Source: Methylobacter sp. (GTDB taxonomy: Bacteria; Pseudomonadota; Gammaproteobacteria; Methylococcales; Methylomonadaceae). Taken from it: a stretch of 51,514 nucleotides of DNA. The stretch's first letter is position 1; each line of letters starts with the position of its first letter. Location of the stretch: assembly GCA_030655535.1 (NCBI GenBank), contig JAURVK010000074.1, forward strand, positions 1-51,514. The letters run 5' to 3'. Below the pieces are notes generated by a model that saw only the letters and a list, made by a program, of their open reading frames with translations, ran no database searches and had not been told where the DNA came from. This document shows, one piece after another, positions 1-8,013 of the stretch. The translations under genes and the position numbers were made by a program.

Positions 1-1
1 G

Positions 2-76
2 GAGCAGCGTAGCGGTGTGCCGAGAGGAGATAAAGGTGCCGAATTTAGAAGTGCGACGGGCATAATCGAATCATGA
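2..76 (+). other. possible 3' end of an upstream reading frame
   Basis: One frame is open from the window edge to a TGA at 74-76 and would encode a 24-residue C-terminus. No start is inside the window and I do not recognise the peptide, so it could be the tail of an upstream gene or simply non-coding sequence. It ends about 28 bases before the likely start of the PilZ gene. Confidence 0.2.
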
Positions 77-104
77 AAACAATAAAGTGTAGAGGTTGCA
101 GATT

Positions 105-713
105 ATGGATAAGATCGACATGACGAAAACTGAAGAGCGAAGAGGTTTTTTTCGCATTGATGATGAGGTTAATCTGTTTTATAAAAAAATAGATCAGAAA
201 CAGGCGACCGAACCGCATCATGTTTCCGACAATGTTTTGAATAGCTGTTCATTGTCCACCGCTCTTGAAATAGTGTCGCAGGATTCGGCAATACTGTTGC
301 GCAGGCTGGAAAAAATCCTGCCGGATGTGGCTGATTACTTAAGGCTAATTGACACTAAAATCGATCTTATTGCCCAAGCCATGATGATGCAGGGCCATCA
401 ATTTAAGGAGAATGACACCCGTAACGTTAATATCAGTGCATCCGGCATGGCTTTTAATTGTGAAGAAATGCTTAAAGAAGGCGATTATCTGGAAATCAAG
501 ATGCTGCTGGTATCCAGTATGGCGGTCATTGTCACTTACGCCAAAGTTGTTTTTTGCAAAAGCAGTCAAACTACCGATAGTCAGTTTCCTTATTTTGTTG
601 GCGTTGATTTTACCAATATGAAGGATGAGGAACGGGAATTGCTGATTCAGTATGTGGTCAAAAAGCAATTGCAACAGATCAGGGACAAGCAACAGATTAC
701 TAATAAATCTTAA
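105..713 (+). CDS. PilZ domain protein (c-di-GMP receptor candidate)
   Basis: Probably a cyclic-di-GMP effector. Seen: both PilZ binding signatures, RxxxR in ERRGFFR near the N-terminus and NxSxxG as NISASG about 95 residues later, followed by beta-rich sequence. In ordinary PilZ domains these motifs are about 20-40 residues apart; here the gap holds a largely helical insertion. Tetrameric PilZ variants with extra helices are known, so this may be one (inference). The ORF track begins at TTG 96, but ATG 105 has AGAGG nine bases upstream and is preferred, giving 202 residues. It lies seven bases before birA. No output domain is visible, so the partner process is unknown. Confidence 0.8.
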   Translation: MDKIDMTKTEERRGFFRIDDEVNLFYKKIDQKQATEPHHVSDNVLNSCSLSTALEIVSQDSAILLRRLEKILPDVADYLRLIDTKIDLIAQAMMMQGHQFKENDTRNVNISASGMAFNCEEMLKEGDYLEIKMLLVSSMAVIVTYAKVVFCKSSQTTDSQFPYFVGVDFTNMKDEERELLIQYVVKKQLQQIRDKQQITNKS

Positions 714-720
714 GCGGGTT

Positions 721-1719
721 GTGAATATTTCAGATAAGCAAAAAAAAATTCTTACTTTATTGGCTGACGGAGAGTTTCATTCCGGCACTGAGTTGGCTAT
801 TGCCTTGGGTATCAGTCGTTCGGCTGTCTGGAAGCAGCTGAATGGCTTGGCTGAATTGGGTTTGCAGCACTCGGCAGTCAGCGGCAAAGGTTACCGGCTG
901 GAAAAATCGCTGGAGTTGTTGTTAGCATCAAAAATCAATGAAGTCATCAGCGACCAAGCTGGCGCATTAATTTCATCGCTGGAAATTCATGATCGGATCG
1001 ACTCGACCAACCGTTATTTGGTCGAACTCTCTCAAAATAACGGCCTGTCAGGTTCTGTTTGTTTTGCCGAGTATCAAACAGCCGGTAAAGGCAGGCGAGG
1101 GCGGCAATGGGTTTCGCCTTACGGCTGCAATATTTACCTGTCGATATTGTGGCGTTTTCAGCAGGGGCCTGCCGCCATTTCAGGCTTAAGTCTCGCTATC
1201 GGCGTGGCGGTCATCAGGGCGTTAAAGCAGCATCAAGTCAATGATGTCGGTCTTAAATGGCCAAATGATATTTACAACAAGGGTAAAAAACTGGGCGGTA
1301 TCCTGGTTGAAGTATCGGGTGAGACTGACGGCCCGTGCAGCGCAGTTATCGGTCTGGGACTGAATTTGTTTTTACCGGAAGCCGAAGCTCAAAGTATTAC
1401 CCAAGCCTGGACCGATTTAACTAAAATCACAGGGCAAAATCGGCTGTTCAGAAATAAATTGGCCGGTACTTTGTTAAATTATCTGTTGCCGGTTATTGCC
1501 GAGTATGAAAGTGTCGGTATTAAAACGTATGTTGATGAATGGCGCGATTATGATTGCCTGTCCGGCCAATCTGCGACCTTGTTTATCGGTCAGCAACAAA
1601 TTGAGGGTATCGTACGAGGAATCGACGATAGCGGCATGTTATTGATTGAGCGTCCGGATGGGCGTGTGCAGACCTTTGCTTCAGGAGAAATCAGTTTTAA
1701 CGGTCCGGCGTCGCCATGA
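721..1719 (+). CDS. birA: bifunctional biotin-[acetyl-CoA carboxylase] ligase / biotin operon repressor
   Basis: Attaches biotin through biotinyl-5'-AMP to the carrier subunit of acetyl-CoA carboxylase and, in the long form, represses biotin genes. Seen: an N-terminal winged helix (residues ~5-65, with SRSAVWKQL as recognition helix), the ligase core with the GKGRRGRQW biotinyl-AMP loop, KWPNDI and KKLGGILVE, and a C-terminal SH3-like domain. The HTH indicates the repressor class. GTG 721 gives 332 residues, the usual size; the longer ORF start at 652 would lie inside the PilZ gene. The stop overlaps the coaX start as ATGA, so the two are translationally coupled. Confidence 0.95.
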   Translation: MNISDKQKKILTLLADGEFHSGTELAIALGISRSAVWKQLNGLAELGLQHSAVSGKGYRLEKSLELLLASKINEVISDQAGALISSLEIHDRIDSTNRYLVELSQNNGLSGSVCFAEYQTAGKGRRGRQWVSPYGCNIYLSILWRFQQGPAAISGLSLAIGVAVIRALKQHQVNDVGLKWPNDIYNKGKKLGGILVEVSGETDGPCSAVIGLGLNLFLPEAEAQSITQAWTDLTKITGQNRLFRNKLAGTLLNYLLPVIAEYESVGIKTYVDEWRDYDCLSGQSATLFIGQQQIEGIVRGIDDSGMLLIERPDGRVQTFASGEISFNGPASP

Positions 1720-2447
1720 ATTTGCTGATTGATATGGGCAATACCCGGTTAAAGTGGGCGGTTACGACCGGCGGTCAAATCATGACCGGCTCACCTTTGG
1801 TTAATACCCGGATTAATCGGGATGAGCTTATTAAGCTCTGGCAAGGCCGCTATCGCCCCAGGCGGGTTGTCGTGTCTTGCGTGAGCGCAAATCAGTTACT
1901 CGAACTGGTGCAGTCGGTAGCGCGTGAGCTTTGGCTTGATGTGGATATTATCTTAGTTAAACCTCAAGCCCAGGCGTTTGGTGTGATTAACGCTTATCAA
2001 CAACCGGAAAAGCTGGGCGTTGACCGCTGGTTAGCGTTAATTGCGGTTTGGCAACAATATCACCGTCCGGCCTGTATCGTCGATTGCGGAACGGCGATTA
2101 CCGTGGATTTAATCGATGCCGATGGCAGGCATCAAGGCGGCCTGATTAGTCCCGGTTTGACGCTGATGAAAAAATCCCTGGGGCTAGGAACGGAGGCGCT
2201 GCCCTTTAGCGAAACCAATCATGCAGTCGGTCTGGCCGATTATACCGAGGCCGCAATCTACAGCGGCACCTTAATGGCAGCCATCGGCTTGATCAAGCAA
2301 GTGCTGGCAACACAAGCGGACGATACGCAATTGATTTTAACCGGCGGCGATGCCGAACTTATCGCCGGACAGCTTCATCTGCCCTGTAGTGTTGACCCGG
2401 ATTTGGTGCTGCGGGGATTGTTGTGCGTTTTGGAAGGGCACACATGA
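1716..2447 (+). CDS. coaX: type III pantothenate kinase
   Basis: Phosphorylates pantothenate in the first step of coenzyme A synthesis. Seen: the ASKHA-fold phosphate loop near the N-terminus (LLIDMGNTRLKW), the GVDRW motif that marks type III enzymes, VDCGTAITVDL with the catalytic-site aspartate, and the GGLISPG segment. Length (243 aa) is normal. It is encoded directly after birA with a 4-bp overlap, a frequent gammaproteobacterial arrangement coupling two cofactor functions in acyl metabolism. Confidence 0.96.
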   Translation: MNLLIDMGNTRLKWAVTTGGQIMTGSPLVNTRINRDELIKLWQGRYRPRRVVVSCVSANQLLELVQSVARELWLDVDIILVKPQAQAFGVINAYQQPEKLGVDRWLALIAVWQQYHRPACIVDCGTAITVDLIDADGRHQGGLISPGLTLMKKSLGLGTEALPFSETNHAVGLADYTEAAIYSGTLMAAIGLIKQVLATQADDTQLILTGGDAELIAGQLHLPCSVDPDLVLRGLLCVLEGHT

Positions 2448-2505
2448 AGATTTTGTTCCTTCTGGGAGCGCTTCACTGCCATTAAGTTAAGGATTGAATA
2501 TTATT

Positions 2506-2564
2506 GTGGGCGCGAATTTATTCGCGCTTTTTAACGCCTGTTGCGCGAATAAATTCGCGCCCAC
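2506..2564. repeat. perfect 22-bp inverted repeat (GTGGGCGCGAATTTATTCGCGC)
   Basis: Two perfectly complementary 22-base arms (2506-2527 and 2543-2564) separated by 15 bases. It lies between coaX and the SpmA/B-like gene and accounts for the odd N-terminal extension in the ORF track, so it is probably a dispersed REP-like palindrome and not coding. It could also form a strong hairpin after coaX, but no T-run follows. Confidence 0.75.
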
Positions 2565-2589
2565 GGCATTCACCCTAATTATTCTTATC

Positions 2590-3819
2590 GTGCTAAACAT
2601 CATCTGGATTTCCTTTTTCCTTGCCGCTTTTTGCACGGCGTTGTTCAAACTGGTTTTCTTGGGCGATCAACAGGTTTTTGCGCAAATCATGGCAGCCATG
2701 TTTGCGTTATCGAAATCGGCTTTTGAAATAGCCTTAGGTCTGACCGGCGTACTGTCCTTATGGCTGGGCATCATGCGTATCGGCGAAAAAAGCGGTTTTA
2801 TCCATTTATTAACCCAAGGACTCACGCCGTTATTCAGCCGGTTAATGCCCGATGTGCCCAAAGGCCATCCGGCTTTGGGCGCCATCGTGATGAACATTTC
2901 CGCCAATGCGCTGGGCCTGGACAATGCGGCAACGCCGTTGGGCATCAAAGCGATGCAGGAATTGCAATCCCTTAACCCCCATCCCGAAACCGCCAGCAAC
3001 GCGCAAATCCTGTTTCTGGTGCTCAACACCTCCAGCGTGACGCTGTTTCCGGTCACGATATTCACCTACCGCGCCCAACTGGGGGCTGCCAACCCTACCG
3101 ACGTGTTCATCCCGATATTGATTGCCACGTATATGTCCACGCTGGCTGGTTTGCTTGCGGTCGCTTTCGTGCAAAGAATCAACTTGCTGGATAAGGTTGT
3201 CTTGGTCTATCTGGGCGGATTCACGTTGATAGTCGGCGGTATACTGGCGTATTTTTCCAGTCTGCCGCAACAGCAGATGCTTGAGCAATCCGCCTTGATC
3301 AGCAATTTCATCCTGTTTTCCTTGGTCATCACCTTTATTCTCGGCGCGATCAACAAGGGGATTAACGCTTACGACGCGTTCATTGAAGGCGCCAAGGAAG
3401 GTTTTCATACCGCAACCACCATCATCCCTTACCTGGTCGCGATGCTGGTTGCGATCGGCGTATTCAGGGCCAGCGGCGCGCTGGAAATACTGGCCGATCT
3501 GGCACGTTATGCGGTGCAGTCTTTCATGCTCGACGACCGCTTTGTCGATGCGCTGCCCACCGCTTTGATCAAACCGTTCAGCGGCAGCGGAGCCAGGGCG
3601 ATGATGATCGACACCATGAAGACTATGGGTGCAGATTCGTTTGCCGGGCGCTTGTCGTCGATCGTGCAAGGCAGCACCGAAACCACCTTTTATGTACTGG
3701 CGATTTACTTCGGCTCGGTAGGCATCAAACATATTCGCCATGCGGCCGCCTGTGGGATAATAGCCGATTTTTCGGGTATTGTTGCGTCCATTTTTATTGC
3801 CTACTGGTTTTTCGGGTGA
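2590..3819 (+). CDS. SpmA/SpmB-type nucleoside-recognition (Gate domain) membrane protein
   Basis: An integral membrane protein of the family where spore-maturation proteins SpmA and SpmB are fused; two Gate (nucleoside recognition) domains are expected. In non-sporulators the substrate is unknown. Seen: many hydrophobic helices and conserved polar stretches such as NISANALGLDNAATPLG, NTSSVTLFP, PFSGSGARAMM and GSTETTFYVLA, which are family hallmarks. The ORF track starts at TTG 2494, but those first ~32 residues are translated from an inverted repeat; GTG 2590 (MLNIIW...) gives the usual ~409 residues. The ribosome-binding site is weak. It is co-directional with coaX, with no evidence of shared function. 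Confidence 0.85.
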   Translation: MLNIIWISFFLAAFCTALFKLVFLGDQQVFAQIMAAMFALSKSAFEIALGLTGVLSLWLGIMRIGEKSGFIHLLTQGLTPLFSRLMPDVPKGHPALGAIVMNISANALGLDNAATPLGIKAMQELQSLNPHPETASNAQILFLVLNTSSVTLFPVTIFTYRAQLGAANPTDVFIPILIATYMSTLAGLLAVAFVQRINLLDKVVLVYLGGFTLIVGGILAYFSSLPQQQMLEQSALISNFILFSLVITFILGAINKGINAYDAFIEGAKEGFHTATTIIPYLVAMLVAIGVFRASGALEILADLARYAVQSFMLDDRFVDALPTALIKPFSGSGARAMMIDTMKTMGADSFAGRLSSIVQGSTETTFYVLAIYFGSVGIKHIRHAAACGIIADFSGIVASIFIAYWFFG

Positions 3820-3840
3820 TTTGTAACTGTTGGATAAAAA

Positions 3841-3898
3841 AGGCAAAGGGCGAAAGGCGAAAAACCAACTTTCGCGTTTTGTCTTTCGCCTTGTGCCT
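3841..3898. repeat. imperfect palindromic repeat, GGCGAAAGGCG/CTTTCGCCTTG family
   Basis: An imperfect inverted repeat (AGGCAAAGGGCGAAAGGCG against CTTTCGCCTTGTGCCT) in the gap before mtaB. Similar GAAAGGTGAAAGG.../CGCCTTGAACC sequences occur at 7914, 36390 and 38096, so this is a dispersed family. It may also act as a hairpin terminator for the upstream gene. Confidence 0.6.
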
Positions 3899-3970
3899 AA
3901 AATATCTTTATGAAGAAGCTCGATTTTATCCTTATTATCTTTGTTCTATTTTTCTAACTATAATTTCTTA

Positions 3971-5263
3971 ATGAAAGTTTACCTTAAAACACTCGGTTGC
4001 CGCCTGAACGAAGCGGAGCTGGAAACTTGGGCTCAGGCTTTTCAAAAATCCGGCCATCAAATCGCCAGGCAAGCCGAAGCGGCCCATGTTATCGTGCTTA
4101 ATTCCTGCGCGGTGACCCAGGATGCAGCCAGAAAATCCCGCCAACTGATTCGCCGTATCCATCGCGATAATCCGCAAGCCAAACTCGTGGTCAGCGGCTG
4201 TTACGCGACCTTGAATGAAGATGAGGCGGCCTCTTTGCTGGGCGTTGATCTAGTCATCAGCAACAAGGATAAGGATCAGCTGGTCGAAAAAACCCTGACC
4301 GAATTGAATATGGACAGCATGCCCGCTTTATCCACCGAACCGGGAGAAATATCGCTGTTCACTCGCGGCAGGCAACGCGCTTTCGTTAAAGTGCAGGACG
4401 GTTGCCGTTACCGCTGCACCTTTTGCATCGTCACGGTGGCGCGCGGCGAAGAAAACAGCCGTCCCGTGCAGACGGTCATCGACGAAATCAATGCCTTGCA
4501 CCGGCAAGGCATCACCGAGGTCATTTTAACCGGCGTACATTTGGGCGGCTATGGCAGCGACTTGGGCAATAATCTGTCCGATTTGATTAAAGCGATTTTG
4601 TCGGAAACAAGCATCCCGAGACTGAGATTAGGCTCGCTGGAACCTTGGGAATTGCCGGGCGATTTTTTCGAGCTGTTTAGCAATCCGCGCCTGATGCCGC
4701 ATTTGCATCTGCCCTTGCAAAGCGGCTCGGACACCGTGCTGCGCCGTATGGCAAGACGCTGCAAAACAGAAGAGTTTGCGGCTATTGTCAGCCAGCTGCG
4801 GACGCAAATTCCGCATTTTAATGTCACCACCGATATTATCGTCGGTTTCCCCGGCGAAACCGAGCAGGAATGGCAGGACAGCTTTGATTTCATCAAGCAA
4901 ACCGGTTTCGGCCACATCCATATCTTCACTTATTCCAGCCGGGAAGGCACCAAGGCTGCCGGCTTGCCGGATCAGCTGAGCAATGACATCAAAAAACAGC
5001 GCAGCAGGCAGTTGCATGAATTGGCTGACGAAATGAAGCAGACGTTTTTTGCCGATAATGTAGGTCTTGAATTTCCGGTGTTATGGGAAGGCTACAGCGA
5101 AGCTTTGGAGGATGACAAACAACGGGTGTTCGGTTATACGCCGAATTATCTTCGGGTCGGCTGTGTAATCGGCAGCGATGTGTCGGTGGAGAACCAAATG
5201 CTTAACTGCGTGATAACAGCGGTGGCAGAGGGCGGCGTTTGTGGGGAGCTTGTATTAAAATGA
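3971..5263 (+). CDS. mtaB: tRNA t6A37 methylthiotransferase (radical SAM, MiaB/MtaB family)
   Basis: Converts t6A at position 37 of ANN-decoding tRNAs to ms2t6A. Seen: an N-terminal UPF0004 domain with cluster-binding cysteines C10 (TLGCRLN), C46 (NSCAVT) and C77 (SGCYA), the radical-SAM triad C145-x3-C149-x2-C152 (CRYRCTFC), TGVHLGGYG, and a short C-terminal TRAM-like region. The pattern and 430-residue length fit MtaB better than MiaB (inference). ATG 3971 starts the conserved domain; the ORF track begins ten residues upstream. The stop overlaps the apbE ATG. Confidence 0.9.
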   Translation: MKVYLKTLGCRLNEAELETWAQAFQKSGHQIARQAEAAHVIVLNSCAVTQDAARKSRQLIRRIHRDNPQAKLVVSGCYATLNEDEAASLLGVDLVISNKDKDQLVEKTLTELNMDSMPALSTEPGEISLFTRGRQRAFVKVQDGCRYRCTFCIVTVARGEENSRPVQTVIDEINALHRQGITEVILTGVHLGGYGSDLGNNLSDLIKAILSETSIPRLRLGSLEPWELPGDFFELFSNPRLMPHLHLPLQSGSDTVLRRMARRCKTEEFAAIVSQLRTQIPHFNVTTDIIVGFPGETEQEWQDSFDFIKQTGFGHIHIFTYSSREGTKAAGLPDQLSNDIKKQRSRQLHELADEMKQTFFADNVGLEFPVLWEGYSEALEDDKQRVFGYTPNYLRVGCVIGSDVSVENQMLNCVITAVAEGGVCGELVLK

Positions 5264-6315
5264 CATTATCGGATTATAGACAAGGCAATTGCTTGCAATG
5301 CCTGATTTTTACACCCGTTGCCTGCCTGTTTTTGGGTGTGCTGACGGGTTGCTCGGAACCCACTGTTCAAAAGTTTGAAGGCCCGACTCAGGGCACAACC
5401 TACCATATCAGTTATTGGTCCGAAGCACCGGTGGACGCTAAAGACATTAAAGACGCTATCGAAAACGAATTAGCGGACATCGATAAACTGCTGTCCGATT
5501 ATCGCCCCGATTCGACCATAGAAATCTTCAACAACACCGAGAACACCGAGAGCCAGGAAGTCGGCAGTGAAATCGTGTCGCTGGTCAAGGTCGCAAAAAC
5601 CGTAAATCGTGCCGGTCAGGGTTGCTACGACTTAACCATCAAACCCTTGTTCGATTTATGGGGCTTCCAGGGCGATGCGCCGACAGTTCCCAAGGATTCG
5701 GCCATTGTGACCACGCTGAAACAAATCGGCATGGACAAGCTGGAAGTCGTCGATGAAACGCATCTGCGTAAAAAACAGGCCGACCTGAAAGTCGCTTTGT
5801 CGTCCATTTCCCAAGGCTATAGTGTGGAACGGCTCAGCGAGGTTCTGGAGCAAAAAGGCATAGTCCATTATCTGGTCGAGATTGGCGGCGAACTGAAAAT
5901 CAACGGCTATAAACCGGATCTCCAACCTTGGCGTATCGCTTTGGAAAGACCGCTGCCCGAAGAGCGCGTGATGCATAAAGTCATTACCATGCCCAAGGAC
6001 TCGCCGGTTGCGGTGATGACATCCGGCACTTACCGGCATTACTTCGATGACCATGGGCAGCGTTATAGTCATGTTCTTGATGCCCGTAACGGCTGGCCGA
6101 TTACCCATAATCTGGTTTCCGTTACTGTGTTATTGGGTGATCCTGTGCTTGCCGATGCCTGGTCTACGACATTGCTGTGTCTGGGTCAGAAAGAGGGCAT
6201 GTTGGCTGCGAATACAGCAAAAATTCCCGCCCTTTTCATCGAACTGCAAGACGATGAACTGACCGAATCCCGAAGTGAGGCTTTGAATGCTTTGAGCAAT
6301 ATTGCCATACACTAG
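5260..6315 (+). CDS. apbE: FAD:protein FMN transferase, lipoprotein
   Basis: Transfers FMN from FAD to a threonine of periplasmic flavoproteins such as Na+-NQR or Rnf subunits. Seen: a signal peptide ending in lipobox LTGC, the N-terminal GTTYHISY motif, QGYSVERLSEVLE, VEIGGELKINGYKP, the MTSGTYRHYF segment, SHVLDARNGWPI and LADAWSTTLL, all in family order. The start is ATG 5260 overlapping mtaB, with GGGGAG 11 bases upstream. No flavoprotein client is encoded in the window, so the acceptor is unknown. The family's usual lysine before GY is glutamine here, which by itself does not imply inactivity. Confidence 0.93.
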   Translation: MTLSDYRQGNCLQCLIFTPVACLFLGVLTGCSEPTVQKFEGPTQGTTYHISYWSEAPVDAKDIKDAIENELADIDKLLSDYRPDSTIEIFNNTENTESQEVGSEIVSLVKVAKTVNRAGQGCYDLTIKPLFDLWGFQGDAPTVPKDSAIVTTLKQIGMDKLEVVDETHLRKKQADLKVALSSISQGYSVERLSEVLEQKGIVHYLVEIGGELKINGYKPDLQPWRIALERPLPEERVMHKVITMPKDSPVAVMTSGTYRHYFDDHGQRYSHVLDARNGWPITHNLVSVTVLLGDPVLADAWSTTLLCLGQKEGMLAANTAKIPALFIELQDDELTESRSEALNALSNIAIH

Positions 6316-6331
6316 CGTCAGAATCGAGCTG

Positions 6332-6438
6332 AAAAAATTATCTACCACAGAGAACACGAAGGACACGGAGAAAATAACAGCATTAATTCAATGCATTAAA
6401 AACTTCGTACTCTCCGTGTTCTTCGTGGTTATTTCTTA
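6332..6438. repeat. dispersed repeat, ACCACAGAG...CTTCGTGGTT family (copy 1)
   Basis: About 107 bases with self-complementary ends (CCACAGAGAACACGAAGG near the left, CTTCGTGGTT at the right). A second copy is at 48291-48408 with the same order of blocks, including ATTAATTCAATGC and AAACTTCGTACTC. It fills the apbE-to-ycgN gap between convergent genes. Confidence 0.75.
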
Positions 6439-6474
6439 TATCTATGCTAAAAACGAATTTTTCACAGCCTCTCG

Positions 6475-6903
6475 TCAATCAAGCCATTCAATAATGTGGT
6501 CTTCCAAGTCATCGATCTCGGCTTCCTTCATCGCATAACTGCTGATTGAAACACCGGCGTCCTGAACGCTATCGGGGCTTCCCGATAGCAGCGGATGCCA
6601 GCCGGGAAGCTGTTCGCCATCGCTTAATAAGCGGTAAGCACAGGTTGCCGGTAACCAGTTGTATTCGGCAAAGTCATGTTGTTTTAAGTCCAGGCATTCG
6701 GGAACTAATTGGGTGCGTTCGGTATAACGGGTGCAGCGGCAGGTATCCAGGTCAATCAGATTACAGACCGCGCTGGTAAAGTAGATGTCGCCGGTGTCTT
6801 CGTCTTCGAGTTTGTGCAGGCAGCATTTGCCGCAGTTATCGCATAACGACTCCCATTCTTCGGTGGTCATTTCGGATAATTTCTTGGTTTCCCAAAAGTT
6901 CAT
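6475..6903 (-). CDS. YcgN/UPF0260 family cysteine-cluster protein
   Basis: A 142-residue protein of the YcgN (UPF0260) family, whose function is not established. Seen: CDNCGKCCLHKLEDEDTG near the N-terminus, then further cysteines in SAVCNLIDLDTCRCTRY and VPECLDL, and the family motif NWLPATCAYRLL followed by LPGWHPLLSG. The cysteine set suggests metal or Fe-S binding (inference). The ORF track adds 21 upstream residues; ATG 6903 with AGGA eight bases upstream matches the family N-terminus (MNFWETKKL). It is convergent with apbE. Confidence 0.88.
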   Translation of the reverse strand: MNFWETKKLSEMTTEEWESLCDNCGKCCLHKLEDEDTGDIYFTSAVCNLIDLDTCRCTRYTERTQLVPECLDLKQHDFAEYNWLPATCAYRLLSDGEQLPGWHPLLSGSPDSVQDAGVSISSYAMKEAEIDDLEDHIIEWLD

Positions 6904-6957
6904 TAGGGTGATTCCTGTTATCGGTTTATAGCGGTATCGAAGCGCATATGATTCGCT

Positions 6958-7001
6958 GGAGTGCAAGCTTTGCTTGCGTTTGCAGGCGAAGCCTGCACTC
7001 C
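6958..7001. repeat. 44-bp palindromic repeat GGAGTGCA...TGCACTCC (copy 1)
   Basis: A near-perfect palindrome with outer arms GGAGTGCA/TGCACTCC and inner CAAGCTTTGCTTGC and GCAGGCGAAGCCTGC blocks. Four other copies of almost the same length are in this window (13758, 38745, 46965, 51470), all between genes. Confidence 0.85.
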
Positions 7002-7055
7002 GGCTATTGGAAACTTACTCACTTTATTTCGTGCCTGTTCCTTAGTTATTGCGGG

Positions 7056-7889
7056 TTAACCAAGCAGTTCCCACACCGGTTTGATATTTTCAGGCAACGG
7101 CGCAATGCGACCTAATTCTACCCAGGGGTTGGCCGGATTATGAAAATCGGAACCGACGGAACCGGCCAATTCAAAGCGTGTTGCGTAAGCGGAAACTGTT
7201 TTTATTTCATCAGCATTATACCTGCCCGTAACGACTTCAATACCGAGTCCGCCGACTTCCTTGAATGCGGCTAACAGGCGTTTCATCCAGCTGGCGGTCA
7301 GTTTGTAGCGCAAAGGATGCGCCAATACCGCTACGCCGCCGGATCCGGTAATCCAGTTTACCGCCAGTTCCAGGTCGGACCAGGTCGTAGGCACAAAAGC
7401 GGCTTTGCCTGCGCCAAGATAGCGGTCGAAAGCTTCCTGTTGGGTGGATACATGGAACTGCGACAGCAGAAAGTCGGCGAAATGGCTGCGGGTAATCATG
7501 CCGTCGCCGGCGGCTTTTTTAACGGCTTCCAGCGCGCCGGGTATGCGTTTTTTCTCCAACTTATCAGCGATTTTTTCGGCGCGTTCGGTGCGCATGATTT
7601 GCAGGTTGAGGGTGGCCTCGCGCAACGGCGGATAGTCAGGATTAATGCCCAGTCCGACAATATGAAAGCATTTATTCTGCCAACTGGCCGATAGCTCTAT
7701 ACCGGGTATTAAGCGAATGCCTGTTTCGATGGCGGCAGTCTGTGCCTCTGCGATGCCTGCGACCGTATCGTGATCGGTTAAAGCCAGCGAGGTAACGCCG
7801 TGTTCATGAGCACGCTGCACTAATGCGGTGGGCGATAATGCGCCGTCCGAGGCGGTCGAGTGGCAATGTAGGTCGTAGTTTTCAGGCAT
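7056..7889 (-). CDS. rnm: PHP-domain phosphoesterase, RNase AM / TrpH (YciV) family
   Basis: A metal-dependent phosphoesterase of the PHP superfamily. Relatives hydrolyse nucleoside 3',5'-bisphosphates and act as a 5'-3' exonuclease that matures rRNA 5' ends. Seen: metal-ligand motifs DLHCHSTASDG at the N-terminus, LALTDHDTV, the GIELSASW segment, VLAHPLRY and SVGSDFHNP near the end, all in PHP order. Length 277 aa is typical. In some bacteria the gene neighbours a tRNA-modification or tryptophan gene; here it follows an ABC exporter on the same strand, with a repeat array between them. Confidence 0.88.
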   Translation of the reverse strand: MPENYDLHCHSTASDGALSPTALVQRAHEHGVTSLALTDHDTVAGIAEAQTAAIETGIRLIPGIELSASWQNKCFHIVGLGINPDYPPLREATLNLQIMRTERAEKIADKLEKKRIPGALEAVKKAAGDGMITRSHFADFLLSQFHVSTQQEAFDRYLGAGKAAFVPTTWSDLELAVNWITGSGGVAVLAHPLRYKLTASWMKRLLAAFKEVGGLGIEVVTGRYNADEIKTVSAYATRFELAGSVGSDFHNPANPWVELGRIAPLPENIKPVWELLG

Positions 7890-7913
7890 AGATTTTTTAG
7901 GTTAAAGATAATT

Positions 7914-8010
7914 AAGGTGAAAGGTGAAAGGTGAAAGGTGAAAGGCGGTCATGTGGAGGGCTGTTTTTTTCGCCCTTCGTCCTTTGCTCTTCGCCTTGAA
8001 CCTTGAACCT
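7914..8010. repeat. heptamer array AAGGTGA and matching CGCCTTGAACC arm
   Basis: Four to five tandem copies of AAGGTGA (7914-7945) followed, across a spacer, by CGCCCTTCGTCCTTTGCTCTTCGCC-type sequence and CCTTGAACCTTGAACC. It is a member of the same dispersed family as 3841, 36390 and 38096. It sits immediately downstream of the ABC exporter gene. Confidence 0.7.
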
Positions 8011-8013
8011 GCC

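Noticed and set aside
2842-3846. 334-aa minus-strand ORF
   Set aside because: Shadow of the SpmA/SpmB-like gene, with biased low-complexity composition and no domain.
7914-7945. Tandem heptamers as a CRISPR-like array
   Set aside because: Units are contiguous with no spacers, so this is a simple tandem repeat.
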